Below, piece by piece: positions 54,163 through 63,338 of a stretch of 64,000 bases of DNA. The DNA comes from Terracoccus luteus (GTDB taxonomy: Bacteria > Actinomycetota > Actinomycetes > Actinomycetales > Dermatophilaceae). Position numbers and translations under genes: made by a program. A model generated the notes under the pieces. That model was not told where the DNA came from. It made no database searches and saw nothing but the letters and a program-made list of their open reading frames with translations. The DNA lies in contig NZ_RBXT01000001.1 in assembly GCF_003635045.1 (NCBI RefSeq), positions 3,410,001 to 3,474,000 on the forward strand, written 5' to 3'. Position 1 is the first letter of the stretch; each line of letters starts with the position of its first letter.

Positions 54163-55428
54163 TCAGCGCGGGCTGGAGCCGCGCTTGCGCTTGCGGCCCG
54201 CCTGCGACTGGCGGGGAGACGTGGCCGTGCCGGGCCGAGCGGCACGCGAGCCGGGCGAGGTCGCCGAGGTCGCCGAGCCACCGGACCGGGATCCCGAGCT
54301 CCCCGTCGTCGCTCGGGCGCCGGCGACGGCCCCGTCACGGGTCGGGTCGGGCGCGGCGCCGTCGGCCACCAGGTCGGCATCCTGGCCGGCATTCTGATCG
54401 ACGGCCACGTCAGCCCCGTCGGCATCCGAACTGGTGTTCGACGAACCGTTGGCGCCCACGACACCGGGGCGGGCCCCCTTGGCGCGCTTCTTGCCCTTCG
54501 GCTGCTGGCGCTGACCCGAGCGGGGCGCGTCGTCCTCGACCTCGTCGACGGCGGTGCCGAGGCCCGGGACGACGAGCTCCTTGACCGTCTTGCCCTTGCG
54601 CTTCATCCGCTCTCGCTGGGCCTTCTCCGCCTCCGAGCCGGGCGCCGGCATGTTGCGGATGACGTAGAACTGCTGGCCCATGGTCCAGAGGTTGGTGGTC
54701 AGCCAGTAGAGCAGGACACCGATGGGGAAGTTGATGCCGGAGATCATGAAGAAGAACGGCATGAGGTACAGCAGCACCTTCTGCTGCTTCGCGAACGGGT
54801 TGTCGAGCGCCGCCGCGGGCATGTTCTTGCGCATCAGCTGGTACTGCGTCGTGAACGTCGTCGCCGACATGAGCACGATGAGCACCGCGGTGAAGATCTT
54901 GACGTTGACGTCGGGGCTCGTCATGAAAGCGTCGGACAGGCGGGCGCCGAAGATCGTCGAGCTCTCGATCGTGCGCGCGACCTCGTTCGTGATCGGGCCG
55001 ATACCGGGCTGCTTGCCCTCGGACTGCGCGCGCAGGTTGTTGAGCAGCTGGAAGAGGCCGAAGAAGAACGGGCTCTGGATGAGGATCGGCAGACAGCTGC
55101 TGAACGGGTTCGTCCCCGTGCGTCGGTAGAGGTCCATCATCTCGGCCTGCTGGGCCTTCTGGGACTCCGGGTCGCGCTTGCCCTTGTACTTCTTCTGGAT
55201 CTTCTGCATCTCCGGCTGGATCATCTGCATCCGCCGTGAGCTGTGGATCTGCTTGACGAAGAGCGGGATGAGCAGCAGACGCACGACGACCGTGAGGCCG
55301 ACGATCGACATCGCCCAGGCCCAGCCCGTGGGCAGCCCGACGAGGTCGAAGAGCCAGTGCCAGGCGTACATGACCCACGCCTCGCCGAGCTTGATCGGGT
55401 AGAGCAGGGTCTGCAGGAAGTCGAGCAA
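54163..55428 (-). CDS. yidC: Membrane protein insertase YidC
   Basis: A 421-aa protein with five membrane segments of the Oxa1 type. WAMSIVGLTVVVRLLLIPLFVKQ carries the conserved Arg. A charged cytosolic hairpin (RRMQMIQPEMQKIQKKYKGK) and NPFSSCLPILIQSPFFFGLF follow. The last about 140 residues are a basic, Ser/Gly-rich tail that may contact ribosomes. The start is a TTG at 55426-55428, with GAGGACTGACC before it giving MLDFLQTLLYPI. It lies 2 bp from the yidD stop. Confidence 0.95.
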   Translation of the reverse strand: MLDFLQTLLYPIKLGEAWVMYAWHWLFDLVGLPTGWAWAMSIVGLTVVVRLLLIPLFVKQIHSSRRMQMIQPEMQKIQKKYKGKRDPESQKAQQAEMMDLYRRTGTNPFSSCLPILIQSPFFFGLFQLLNNLRAQSEGKQPGIGPITNEVARTIESSTIFGARLSDAFMTSPDVNVKIFTAVLIVLMSATTFTTQYQLMRKNMPAAALDNPFAKQQKVLLYLMPFFFMISGINFPIGVLLYWLTTNLWTMGQQFYVIRNMPAPGSEAEKAQRERMKRKGKTVKELVVPGLGTAVDEVEDDAPRSGQRQQPKGKKRAKGARPGVVGANGSSNTSSDADGADVAVDQNAGQDADLVADGAAPDPTRDGAVAGARATTGSSGSRSGGSATSATSPGSRAARPGTATSPRQSQAGRKRKRGSSPR

Positions 55429-55430
55429 GG

Positions 55431-55844
55431 TCAGTCCTCTGTCGTTCGGCGGGCGGCCGCGCCGCTCACCACTGTGGGCTCATCATGCCGGATGCCGGTG
55501 GGCTCGCTCGGCGGAGCGGCCGCACCGGGCCGGAAGTCCTCGGGGTGGACGTCGTGACGTCCGGCCCACGTCGAAGGAACGGGGTCGACCCCGCCCGGGT
55601 TCCACGGGTGGCAGCGCCCGATGCGCCGGGCCGCCAGCCAGGTGCCGCGCACCGGTCCGAAGCGGGTCAGGGCCGTCACGGCGTACGCGGAGCAGCTCGG
55701 GTAGAAGCGGCAGGTCGGGGGCCGCATCGGTGAGATGACGCGCTGGTAGGACCGCACCCCGAGCACGAGGGGGCGGGCCAGCAGCCTGCCGACCCGGCCG
55801 GCGCCGTCATGGGCACCGACCTCCGGGGCCCGGTCCGCGCTCAT
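55431..55844 (-). CDS. yidD: Membrane protein insertion efficiency factor YidD
   Basis: A 137-aa protein with the YidD core [27 protein letters not shown], holding the conserved Cys cluster, and [14 protein letters not shown]. It assists YidC-dependent insertion. The C-terminal 35 residues are an extra Pro/Gly-rich tail. The ATG at 55842-55844 overlaps the rnpA stop (ATGA). Confidence 0.93.
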   Translation of the reverse strand: MSADRAPEVGAHDGAGRVGRLLARPLVLGVRSYQRVISPMRPPTCRFYPSCSAYAVTALTRFGPVRGTWLAARRIGRCHPWNPGGVDPVPSTWAGRHDVHPEDFRPGAAAPPSEPTGIRHDEPTVVSGAAARRTTED

Positions 55845-56275
55845 CCGGCCGGTCCGGTCGCGGCGCGTCCATCCAGGCTGGTCGTCCGGCTCGTCGCCGG
55901 GCCGGCGGCCCGCGTCCGCTGCTCCAGCTTGCGCACCGCCGACTCGAGCTGCGTCGCGAGCGACGCCTCCAGCTCGTCCCAACCGGCTTGCGCCGAGGCG
56001 GGGTTGGCCCGCACGACGACGTCGACCCCGTGGGGGATGCCGGTCAGCCGGCTCGCGGTGGCCGCGCGCAGTCGCCGCTTGGTGCGGTTTCGCACCACGG
56101 CGTTGCCGACGGCCTTGGACACAACAAAACCGACGCGCGGCGGAGAGTCCGCTCGCGCATCGGCTCGGTTGGCATGCACGACGATGAGTCGCCCGCCTGC
56201 TCTGACGGCGCCACTCCCACGCACCGCCGACGTGAAGTCCGCCCGCTCACGCAGACGGTGCCGCGCCGGCAGCAC
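55841..56275 (-). CDS. rnpA: Ribonuclease P protein component
   Basis: A 144-aa basic protein. It starts [22 protein letters not shown] and contains the RNR-like motif [19 protein letters not shown], the RNA-contacting signature. [14 protein letters not shown] is typical of the C-terminal half. It supports the RNase P RNA in 5' tRNA maturation. GTG start, 9 bp from the rpmH stop. Confidence 0.95.
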   Translation of the reverse strand: MLPARHRLRERADFTSAVRGSGAVRAGGRLIVVHANRADARADSPPRVGFVVSKAVGNAVVRNRTKRRLRAATASRLTGIPHGVDVVVRANPASAQAGWDELEASLATQLESAVRKLEQRTRAAGPATSRTTSLDGRAATGPAG

Positions 56276-56284
56276 GCCGGGGGC

Positions 56285-56422
56285 TCAGGCCGAGAGCTCG
56301 GCGCGACCCTTGCGGCGGCGGGCGCCGAGGATGGCACGGCCCGCGCGGGTGCGCATGCGCAGGCGGAAGCCGTGCGTCTTGGCGCGGCGGCGGTTGTTCG
56401 GCTGGAAGGTGCGCTTGCTCAC
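56285..56422 (-). CDS. rpmH: 50S ribosomal protein L34
   Basis: A 45-aa very basic protein ([20 protein letters not shown]...) with the complete L34 sequence. The GTG start is at 56420-56422 with GAGAACCTC upstream. First gene of the rpmH-rnpA-yidD-yidC-jag-rsmG run, divergent from dnaA. Confidence 0.98.
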   Translation of the reverse strand: MSKRTFQPNNRRRAKTHGFRLRMRTRAGRAILGARRRKGRAELSA

Positions 56423-57278
56423 GAGGTTCTCCGTAGTCTTCGTGCGTGTCTCGGTCCGCGTCCGACGCGAGCGGGTGCTGCTGCTCGCCGGAGCCTGGAG
56501 ACGGGGGCTGTCGCGTTCGCCTGACGGATCGTCCTCCACCCGTGACGCGTCCCCGGCCCGACGGTGTCGGATGCGGTGGCTCCGTGTCGGAGCGCTGCGT
56601 CGCGGGCATGCGGAAGCCGCAGACACGCTGGGGCCACGATACGGGAGCCCGGGAAGGGGGGTCAAACCAGCCGTCCGGAGCCGAGGCCACCGCGGCCCGT
56701 GCGTCCCCGACTCTCGCCCGACAGCCGGCCGTCGCCCTCCGGTCGGCCGCGGCGGCGCGTCGACGAACCGCCCACCGTGACGCATCCTCGCCAGGACACA
56801 AGCCGACACGCCGGGAGGTCGCGAAATGATCACGGCACGCGGTTGTCACCGGCGCCCGGGTGTTGTTAGGTTCTGTCCTCTTGCATCGGGACGGTTCGTA
56901 CACAGGTGTGGAGAAGCTTGTGGACAACTCTCGGTCTCGACGATGCGACCGGCATGATGTGGTCACCGGCCACGCCGGTCGTGCTCGCCTCGGGCGGTGA
57001 GGCGGTACCCGGTGGATGACGTGTGCCGACGCAGCGGCTCCCCCGGGGGCAGCCGGTCCGTCGTCGTTGGCCGCTACCCGTGGGTGGTCGGCCGCCGGGG
57101 ACGTACCGTGTCGTGGGGCAGTCGCCGGGACGTCGTGGAGCCGGCGCTCGTCAGGATCGACGACAACGACAGCCACCACCGGCAGGGGCACGAGCACGAC
57201 CGATCGACCGCAGGGCCAGGACGGACCCGGACCCGCGCAGCACGGCAACACAAGCAGCAGTCAGGGACAGGTGACCAG
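56423..57278. promoter_or_regulatory. rpmH-dnaA divergent promoter region with DnaA boxes
   Basis: No gene is seen in 856 bases. A perfect DnaA box TGTGGACAA lies at 56919-56927 and an 8-of-9 copy TGTGGAGAA at 56907-56915, suited to DnaA autoregulation. A locally AT-richer patch around 56825-56885 probably holds the rpmH and dnaA promoters. The rest is long leader sequence on each side. Confidence 0.65.
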
Positions 57279-59135
57279 GTGGCAGAAGGGGACGTCGACT
57301 ACGCAGACGTCTGGCGACAGACGATCGGCACCCTCGAAGCCGTCGGGGTCTCCAACCAGGAGCGCGCCTTCGTGCGCCTCTGCCGGCTCGTCGGGGTGCT
57401 CGACGGCACCGCCCTCGTCAAGGCACCCAACCCGATGACGAAGGGCGTGCTCGAGACGAAGGCCCGCGAGGCGGTCGTGCGCGCGCTGTCCGACCAGCTC
57501 GGCGGGCCGATGCAGCTGGCCGTGTCGGTCGACGAGTCGCTCGAGGTCGACGCGCACGCCGCCCCCGGATTCGACGGACTGCGCCAGCAGACGGGCGGCC
57601 GGTACGACGACGCCCCTCGCGACCGTGGGGGCCTCGACCCGGCCGACACCCGCGACCCGCGTCCGCTCTACGCCGTCGGTGGCGCCCAGGACCGGTTCGA
57701 CCAGCAGTCCCACCAGCAGTCCCACCAGCAGTCCCACCCTGGCCAGTTCGGTCACGGGAGCGGGCCGGCCGGCATCCCCGGTCAGTCGAGCCCGGTCAGC
57801 GACCCGCTGCGCGACCTCGCCGACTCGGCCCCCGACCTCGACGGGGCGGACCTCGACGGCGCCGACGTCAACGGTTTCCACGGGTTCGGCGGCCACGGCT
57901 ACCTCTCCGACCGCCACGACGCCCGCTACGGACAGCAGGGCCAGCCCGGCACGAACGGCTACGGCGACGGGAGCCGGCAGGGCGGCATCCCCGACGGCCG
58001 TGACCCGCGGTTGCACCACCTCACCGGCAACCCCCTCGACGACCGCCTGCGCGGCGGCGAGAGCGGTCCGTTGCGGCACCGCCCCGAGCCCTCGGCGCCG
58101 GCCGACACCCGGCTCAACCCGAAGTACACCTTCGACACCTTCGTCATCGGGGCCAGCAACCGCTTCGCCCACGCCGCCGCGGTCGCCGTGGCCGAGGCGC
58201 CGGCGAAGGCGTACAACCCGCTCTTCGTCTACGGCGAGTCGGGCCTCGGCAAGACGCACCTGCTGCACGCGATCGGGCACTACGCCCGCTCGATGTTCCC
58301 GAACGTGCGGGTGCGCTACGTGAACTCCGAGGAGTTCACCAACGACTTCATCAACAGCATCCGCGACGACAAGGCCAGCGCGTTCCAGGCGCGCTACCGC
58401 AACGTCGACGTGCTGCTCATCGACGACATCCAGTTCCTCCAGGGCAAGCTGCAGACCCAGGAGGAGTTCTTCCACACCTTCAACACGCTGCACAACGCGA
58501 ACAAGCAGATCGTCATCACGAGCGACCTGCCGCCGAAGGAGCTCTCGGGCTTCGAGGACCGCATGCGCACTCGCTTCGAGTCGGGCCTGCTCACCGACGT
58601 GCAGCCGCCCGACCTCGAGACCCGCATCGCGATCCTGCGCAAGAAGGCGATCCAGGACCGCATGTCGGTGCCCGACGACGTCCTCGAGTACATCGCGACG
58701 AACTTCAGCACCAACATCCGCGAGCTCGAGGGCGCGCTCATCCGGGTCACCGCGTTCAGCAACCTCAACCGCCAGCCGGTCGACCTGCCGCTCGCCGAGA
58801 TCGTCCTCAAGGACGTCCTGCCCAACGAGACGCCCAACCAGGTGACGGCGGCGACGATCATGGCCGTGTCGGCCGCCTACTACGCCGTGACGATGGAGGA
58901 CCTCTGCGGCTCCTCCCGCTCGCGCCAGCTCGTCACGGCGCGCCAGATCGCGATGTACCTGTGCCGCGAGATGACCGACCTGTCGCTGCCGAAGATCGGT
59001 CAGCTCTTCGGCGGCCGCGACCACACGACGGTCATGCACGCGAACAAGAAGATCCGCGAGCTCATGAGCGAGAAGCGCGCCATCTACTCGCAGGTGACCG
59101 AGCTGACGAACCGGATCCGCCAGCAGTCGCACTGA
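57279..59135 (+). CDS. dnaA: Chromosomal replication initiator DnaA
   Basis: A 618-aa AAA+ initiator. Domain I is residues about 1-95. A long disordered domain II (about 100-275) includes QQSH repeats. The AAA+ core starts at [19 protein letters not shown] with Walker [10 protein letters not shown] near 319-326 and Walker [10 protein letters not shown]. Domain IV carries the DnaA signature [24 protein letters not shown]. The GTG at 57279 gives [12 protein letters not shown]; a longer upstream reading is not DnaA-like. Confidence 0.97.
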   Translation: MAEGDVDYADVWRQTIGTLEAVGVSNQERAFVRLCRLVGVLDGTALVKAPNPMTKGVLETKAREAVVRALSDQLGGPMQLAVSVDESLEVDAHAAPGFDGLRQQTGGRYDDAPRDRGGLDPADTRDPRPLYAVGGAQDRFDQQSHQQSHQQSHPGQFGHGSGPAGIPGQSSPVSDPLRDLADSAPDLDGADLDGADVNGFHGFGGHGYLSDRHDARYGQQGQPGTNGYGDGSRQGGIPDGRDPRLHHLTGNPLDDRLRGGESGPLRHRPEPSAPADTRLNPKYTFDTFVIGASNRFAHAAAVAVAEAPAKAYNPLFVYGESGLGKTHLLHAIGHYARSMFPNVRVRYVNSEEFTNDFINSIRDDKASAFQARYRNVDVLLIDDIQFLQGKLQTQEEFFHTFNTLHNANKQIVITSDLPPKELSGFEDRMRTRFESGLLTDVQPPDLETRIAILRKKAIQDRMSVPDDVLEYIATNFSTNIRELEGALIRVTAFSNLNRQPVDLPLAEIVLKDVLPNETPNQVTAATIMAVSAAYYAVTMEDLCGSSRSRQLVTARQIAMYLCREMTDLSLPKIGQLFGGRDHTTVMHANKKIRELMSEKRAIYSQVTELTNRIRQQSH

Positions 59136-59206
59136 CCTCCCGCGCTCGGCACGACGTGCGGATGCCGGGTGGCCGGCGAGGGGCGGACGCCCCGTACCGT
59201 GGGGGT

Positions 59207-59422
59207 GTGAGCATCGTCGACGTCACCGTGAGCGAGAGCCCGATCCGGCTCGGGCAGTTCCTCAAGCTGGCCGGGCTCGCGGAGCACGGCGGCCACGCCA
59301 AGGCGCTGCTCGAGGCGGGCGAGGTGCGCGTCAACGGCGAGATCGAGGCGCGCCGCGGCCGGCAGCTGCAGCCCGGTGACGTCGTCGACGTCGGTGGCCA
59401 GCAGGCGCGACCCGTCGCCTGA
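59207..59422 (+). CDS. S4-domain RNA-binding protein (YaaA/RlbA type)
   Basis: A 71-aa protein that is essentially one S4 domain (IRLGQFLKLAGLAEHGGHAKALLEAGEVRVNGE...). Such small S4 proteins often sit beside dnaA-dnaN in Gram-positive bacteria and bind structured RNA. GTG start at 59207. It follows dnaA by 71 bp in the same direction. Confidence 0.9.
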   Translation: MSIVDVTVSESPIRLGQFLKLAGLAEHGGHAKALLEAGEVRVNGEIEARRGRQLQPGDVVDVGGQQARPVA

Positions 59423-59456
59423 CGCGGGAGAGACGGCCGAGCCGGCCGAGCCGGCG

Positions 59457-60503
59457 TCAGGCGCCCGACGCCGCCCGCTCCCTGCCGACGAGCGCCTCCG
59501 GCCCGACCCGGTCGGCGATCGTCTCGGTGAGCACCTGCTCCCACGGGGTCGCGGTGAACCCGAAGACCCGCTCCGCCTCCGACGCGTCGAGCACGAACGG
59601 GCGCTCGAACTGGTGCCGGGTCTCACGCACCTCGCGGAAGAAGGGGATGACGAGCCCGAGCGCCGTCCCCACCGGTCGCGGCAGCCGAAGCACCCGACGC
59701 GGCCGGTGACCCGTGAGCCGGGCGACGTCGTCGGCCGCCTCCTGCACCGTGCGCGCCGCCGGGCTGGGCACGTGCCAGGGCCGGCCGAACACCTCCGTCC
59801 CCGAACCCGACTCCGCTCCGGACCCCGCTCCCTCGCCCGCCCGGGCGCACACGAGGGCGGCGAAGCGTCCAACGTCCGGGATGTAGGTCCACGTGTGCGG
59901 GACGTCGGTGCGACCCACCGGCATGAGCGCCCGCCCGCCCGCCGCCACCCGGTCGACGACGACGTCGCCGAGGTAGCTCGTCATCCGCGTCGCCCCCGGG
60001 CCGACGTAGTCGCTCGAGCGCAGCTCGGTGACCCGCACCCGACCGGCGCGCTGGGCCTCGAGGGCGGTCAGCCACATGTCGGCGCGCAGCCGGCCCTTGC
60101 TGCCCGTCGCCGCGAGGGGCGTCCACTCGGTCATCGGCCCGGCGACCTCCCCGTACTGGTAGAGGTTGCCGATGACGACGAGGGCGGCGGCGGTGCGCTC
60201 CGCCGCTTCGAGCAGGGCGGCCGCGACCGGCGGCCAGTCGGCGTCCCAGCGGTCGTAGCTCGGGGGGTTGACGGCGTTGACGATGCTGTCGGCCCCCCGC
60301 GCCAGCTGGACGAGCCGCTCCGCGTCGCCGGCGTCGGCGGCCACGACGGTGACAGCCTCAGTACCCCCGGGCTCCTGCTCCCACGGTCGCTGCGTCACCC
60401 GCCCCGAGCGGGAGGCGAGGGTGACCGTGTGGCCCAGCGCGACGAGGTGGGCGGTGACCGACCGGCCGATGCCGCCGGCCCCGACGACGAGGTGGTGTCC
60501 CAT
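59457..60503 (-). CDS. NAD(P)-dependent epimerase/dehydratase-family protein
   Basis: A 348-aa extended-SDR/NmrA-like protein. LVVGAGGIGRSVTAHLVALG is the nucleotide-binding turn. The rest resembles atypical SDRs (IGNLYQYGEVAGPMTEWTP holds the Tyr near the catalytic place). The start is the ATG at 60501-60503 with AAGGAG upstream; a longer start would enter the operator. It is divergent from a TetR gene that probably represses it. Substrate unknown. Confidence 0.88.
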   Translation of the reverse strand: MGHHLVVGAGGIGRSVTAHLVALGHTVTLASRSGRVTQRPWEQEPGGTEAVTVVAADAGDAERLVQLARGADSIVNAVNPPSYDRWDADWPPVAAALLEAAERTAAALVVIGNLYQYGEVAGPMTEWTPLAATGSKGRLRADMWLTALEAQRAGRVRVTELRSSDYVGPGATRMTSYLGDVVVDRVAAGGRALMPVGRTDVPHTWTYIPDVGRFAALVCARAGEGAGSGAESGSGTEVFGRPWHVPSPAARTVQEAADDVARLTGHRPRRVLRLPRPVGTALGLVIPFFREVRETRHQFERPFVLDASEAERVFGFTATPWEQVLTETIADRVGPEALVGRERAASGA

Positions 60504-60519
60504 GACTGCTCCTTGAATA

Positions 60520-60588
60520 AGTGTGAGCACCGCTCACACTTTGATCATGCACCCCGGACCGACGAAAGACAAGAGCACTGCTCACATT
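60520..60588. promoter_or_regulatory. Two TetR-type operators between the epimerase and tetR genes
   Basis: A perfect palindrome at 60520-60540 has 9-bp arms AGTGTGAGC and GCTCACACT around ACC. A second, partial copy GAGC-ACT-GCTCACA is at 60573-60586. Both lie in the divergent gap. Confidence 0.75.
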
Positions 60589-60626
60589 CACTGGTCGGAT
60601 GCCGGTCGGTGTGGCAGCGTGGCCGC

Positions 60627-61391
60627 GTGACCGACGACGACGCGCAGACCTCCCCCGCCCCGGGCAAGCGCGCCCGACAGCGTCTCGAGATCGAGGCCGG
60701 CATCCTGCGGGTGGCCCGTGAGCACCTCGCCCGACAGGGGCCGGCGGGCCTCAGCCTCCGCGCCGTCGCCCGGGACCTCGGGATGGTCAGCTCGGGCATC
60801 TACCGCTACGTCGAGAGCCGCGACGACCTGCTCACGCGCCTCATCGTCGACGCCTACACCTCGCTCGCCCACGACGTCCTCGCCGCGCACGACGCGGTCG
60901 ACCGCGACGACCTGTCGGGCCGGTGGCACGCCATCGGCCGGGCCCTGCGCGCCTGGGCGCTCGCGCACCCCCACGACTTCGCCCTCGTCTACGGCACCCC
61001 GGTGCCCGACTACGTCGCCCCCCGTGAACGCACCGTCGAGCCGGGGACGGCGGTGCTCGCCGCTCTCGTCCGGCTGCTCCACGACGCCCACCGGGCGAGG
61101 CGGCTCGACACGTCCGGCTGGGGCCGGCCTCCACGGGCCCACCCGGACGACGCCGACGCGCCCGGCGACCTGCCCCGTCGGGCGGTCGGCTGGATCCTCG
61201 ACGACCCGATGCTGGCGGAGGTGGACGTCCCGGCCGCCGGCCTCGTCCGGGGGGTCGCCGCCTGGACCCTGCTCATCGGGGCGGTGACGGGAGAGCTCTT
61301 CCACCAGCTCGGCCCGGTGCCCGATCCCGAGGCCCTGTTCCACTGCCAGCTCGACGTCGGGGAGCAGCTCGTCCTCACCCCACCCCCATGA
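60627..61391 (+). CDS. TetR-family regulator (WHG-type C-terminal domain)
   Basis: A 254-aa protein. The helix-turn-helix lies at about residues 35-65 (SLRAVARDLGMVSSGIYRYVESRDDLL). The C-terminal domain with ALAHPHDFALVYGTPVPDYVAP is the WHG-type ligand domain found in many actinobacterial TetRs. The GTG at 60627 is used. Likely controls itself and the divergent epimerase through the palindromes at 60520-60588. It ends at the edge of oriC. Confidence 0.9.
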   Translation: MTDDDAQTSPAPGKRARQRLEIEAGILRVAREHLARQGPAGLSLRAVARDLGMVSSGIYRYVESRDDLLTRLIVDAYTSLAHDVLAAHDAVDRDDLSGRWHAIGRALRAWALAHPHDFALVYGTPVPDYVAPRERTVEPGTAVLAALVRLLHDAHRARRLDTSGWGRPPRAHPDDADAPGDLPRRAVGWILDDPMLAEVDVPAAGLVRGVAAWTLLIGAVTGELFHQLGPVPDPEALFHCQLDVGEQLVLTPPP

Positions 61392-62047
61392 TCCACAACG
61401 TTCTCCACAGTTGTGTGGACAACGTTGTGGACGGCGTCTCAGGCCGTCGTGAGCGGGACGACCGCCCCGACGACCCCCACCTGTGGACAGACCCTGTGGA
61501 CGGCTGAGCGTGACGACCCCGTCGACGGCCGCGGCGCCGTCCACACCCCACCTCCTCACCGCAGGCGACGCACGCGACGGCCACCCACGAGTCCCCACAC
61601 CCCGTGGGGACCGCCTGGGGCCGACCCCTCCCTGCCTGTGGAAAACCCGAGCCGGGATGGGGAGCCACTGGGGGCGACGACTCGCCGTCCACAACCCGAC
61701 CCGGACACCGGTCCGTCGTCCACACCCGCATCCACAGGGCGAAACGCGACGCGACCTGCGACGACGGCACTTCTCCCCACCGTCCACACCACCGATGACC
61801 ACGACGAGACCCCAGAGATGGAGCGAAGCCCCGAGAACGACACCCGACCGACCCGACATGACCCGACCCAGCCGCAAGCCATGACGACGACCCCGCCTGG
61901 ACAGCCGCCTGACGGCCGACGAATGACAAACGAACGCCCGACGAGGGTGGACGCCCGTCCACGCGTTGCCGCGGTCCCGTGGTGCGCGTGCTCCCGCACC
62001 GGATAGGGTCTGAGCCCCATCTGTCGTTGTCGTGAAACGAGTGCACC
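61392..62047. other. Chromosomal replication origin (oriC) region with DnaA-box cluster
   Basis: No gene is seen in 656 bases. A dense set of TTGTCCACA-like boxes includes a perfect TGTGGACAA (61414-61422), TGTGGACAG (61482), TGTGGACGG (61495), CCGTCCACA (61538 and 61685), TCGTCCACA (61716) and further CCACA/TGTGG copies to about 61790. Boxes occur in both orientations. This is the actinobacterial oriC pattern directly upstream of dnaN. No strongly AT-rich unwinding element is obvious; the 61920-61935 and 62000-62040 stretches are the least GC-rich. Confidence 0.9.
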
Positions 62048-63175
62048 GTGAAGTTCCGCGTCGAGCGTGACGTCCTGGCCGAGGCCGTGACCTGGGTCGC
62101 CCGCGGGCTGCCCGCCCGCCCGCCGGTGCCCGTCCTCGCCGGCGTGCTCATCGAGGCCTCCGACGACGGGTCGCTCACCCTCTCGGCCTTTGACTACGAG
62201 GTGTCCGCCCGCATCACCGTCGCCGCCGACGTCGCCGAGAGCGGCACGGTGCTCGTCCTCGGGCGCCTGCTCGCCGACATCTCGCGCAACCTGCCGAACA
62301 AGCCCATCGACATCGCCACCGACGGCACGAAGGTCAACGTCACGTGCGGCAGCTCGCGCTTCAGCCTGCGCGAGATGCCGGTGTCCGACTACCCCACCCT
62401 GCCCGCCTCGCCCGAGGCGAGCGGCACCATCGCCGGTGACGTCTTCACCCAGGCGGTGGCCCAGGTCTCCGTCGCCGCCGACCGCGGCGACACCCTGCCG
62501 ATCCTCACCGGTGTGCGCATGGAGATCGAGGGCGAGAAGGTCACCCTGCTCGCCACCGACCGCTACCGGCTCGCGATGCGCGAGCTGACGTGGAGCCCGT
62601 CGGCCACCGACGCCAGCCACGTCGCGCTCGTCCCGGCCCGCCAGCTCTCCGACACGGCCAAGTCGCTGGGCGCCTCCGGCTCGGTCGAGCTCGCCCTCGG
62701 CCAGAACGGCGACGGGCTCATCGGCTTCGAGGCCGGGCGTCGTCGCACGACCACCCGCCTGCTCGACGGCGAGTACCCCAAGGTCACCTCGATCTTCCCG
62801 ACCTCCGTCGACACCGAGGCCGTCATCGAGACCGCCGCCCTCGAGGAGGCGGTCAAGCGCGTCGCCCTCGTCGCCGAGCGCAACACGCCCGTCCTGCTCA
62901 AGTTCACCGACGGCCAGGTCGCGATCGAGGCCGGCACCGGCGACGACGCCCAGGCCTCCGAGGCGCTGGAGGCGACGTTGACCGGCCCCGACATCCAGAT
63001 CGCGTTCAACCCCCAGTTCCTCCTCGACGGCCTCCACGCCGTCGGCACCCCGTGGAGCCGGCTCTCGTTCACCCAGCCGAGCCGCCCCGCCGTGCTCACC
63101 GGCCAGGCGGAGGCCGACTCCGAGGCCGACGCCTCCTACCGCTACGTCCTCATGCCCGTCCGCTTCGCCAGCTGA
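62048..63175 (+). CDS. dnaN: DNA polymerase III sliding clamp (beta subunit)
   Basis: A 375-aa three-domain clamp. It begins MKFRVERDVLAEAVTWVARGLPARPPVPVLAGVLIEA. The middle contains RMEIEGEKVTLLATDRYRLAMRE, a universal DnaN motif, and the end is YRYVLMPVRFAS, matching the clamp C-terminal MPMR segment. GTG start right after oriC. Length normal. Confidence 0.98.
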   Translation: MKFRVERDVLAEAVTWVARGLPARPPVPVLAGVLIEASDDGSLTLSAFDYEVSARITVAADVAESGTVLVLGRLLADISRNLPNKPIDIATDGTKVNVTCGSSRFSLREMPVSDYPTLPASPEASGTIAGDVFTQAVAQVSVAADRGDTLPILTGVRMEIEGEKVTLLATDRYRLAMRELTWSPSATDASHVALVPARQLSDTAKSLGASGSVELALGQNGDGLIGFEAGRRRTTTRLLDGEYPKVTSIFPTSVDTEAVIETAALEEAVKRVALVAERNTPVLLKFTDGQVAIEAGTGDDAQASEALEATLTGPDIQIAFNPQFLLDGLHAVGTPWSRLSFTQPSRPAVLTGQAEADSEADASYRYVLMPVRFAS

Positions 63176-63248
63176 CCGGCGTCCACTGCTCCCACCAGCG
63201 ATCCCACCCAGCCGCCCACCCACCGTCACCGACGCACCCGCGCAGCTC

Positions 63249-63288
63249 CCGGCATCCGACACCGACGCCCCGTCGGTCCGGATGCCGG
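63249..63288 (+). terminator. dnaN terminator-like hairpin
   Basis: CCGGCATCCG (63249-63258) pairs with CGGATGCCGG (63279-63288). An inner ACCGACG/CGTCGGT stem with a 3-nt loop lies between them. The outer arms are an inverted pair of the window-wide 9-mer. Confidence 0.7.
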
Positions 63289-63338
63289 TGGGCTGGGTAG
63301 CCTCGGGGGCACAGTCCCGCGCGAAGGAAGGCACCACG

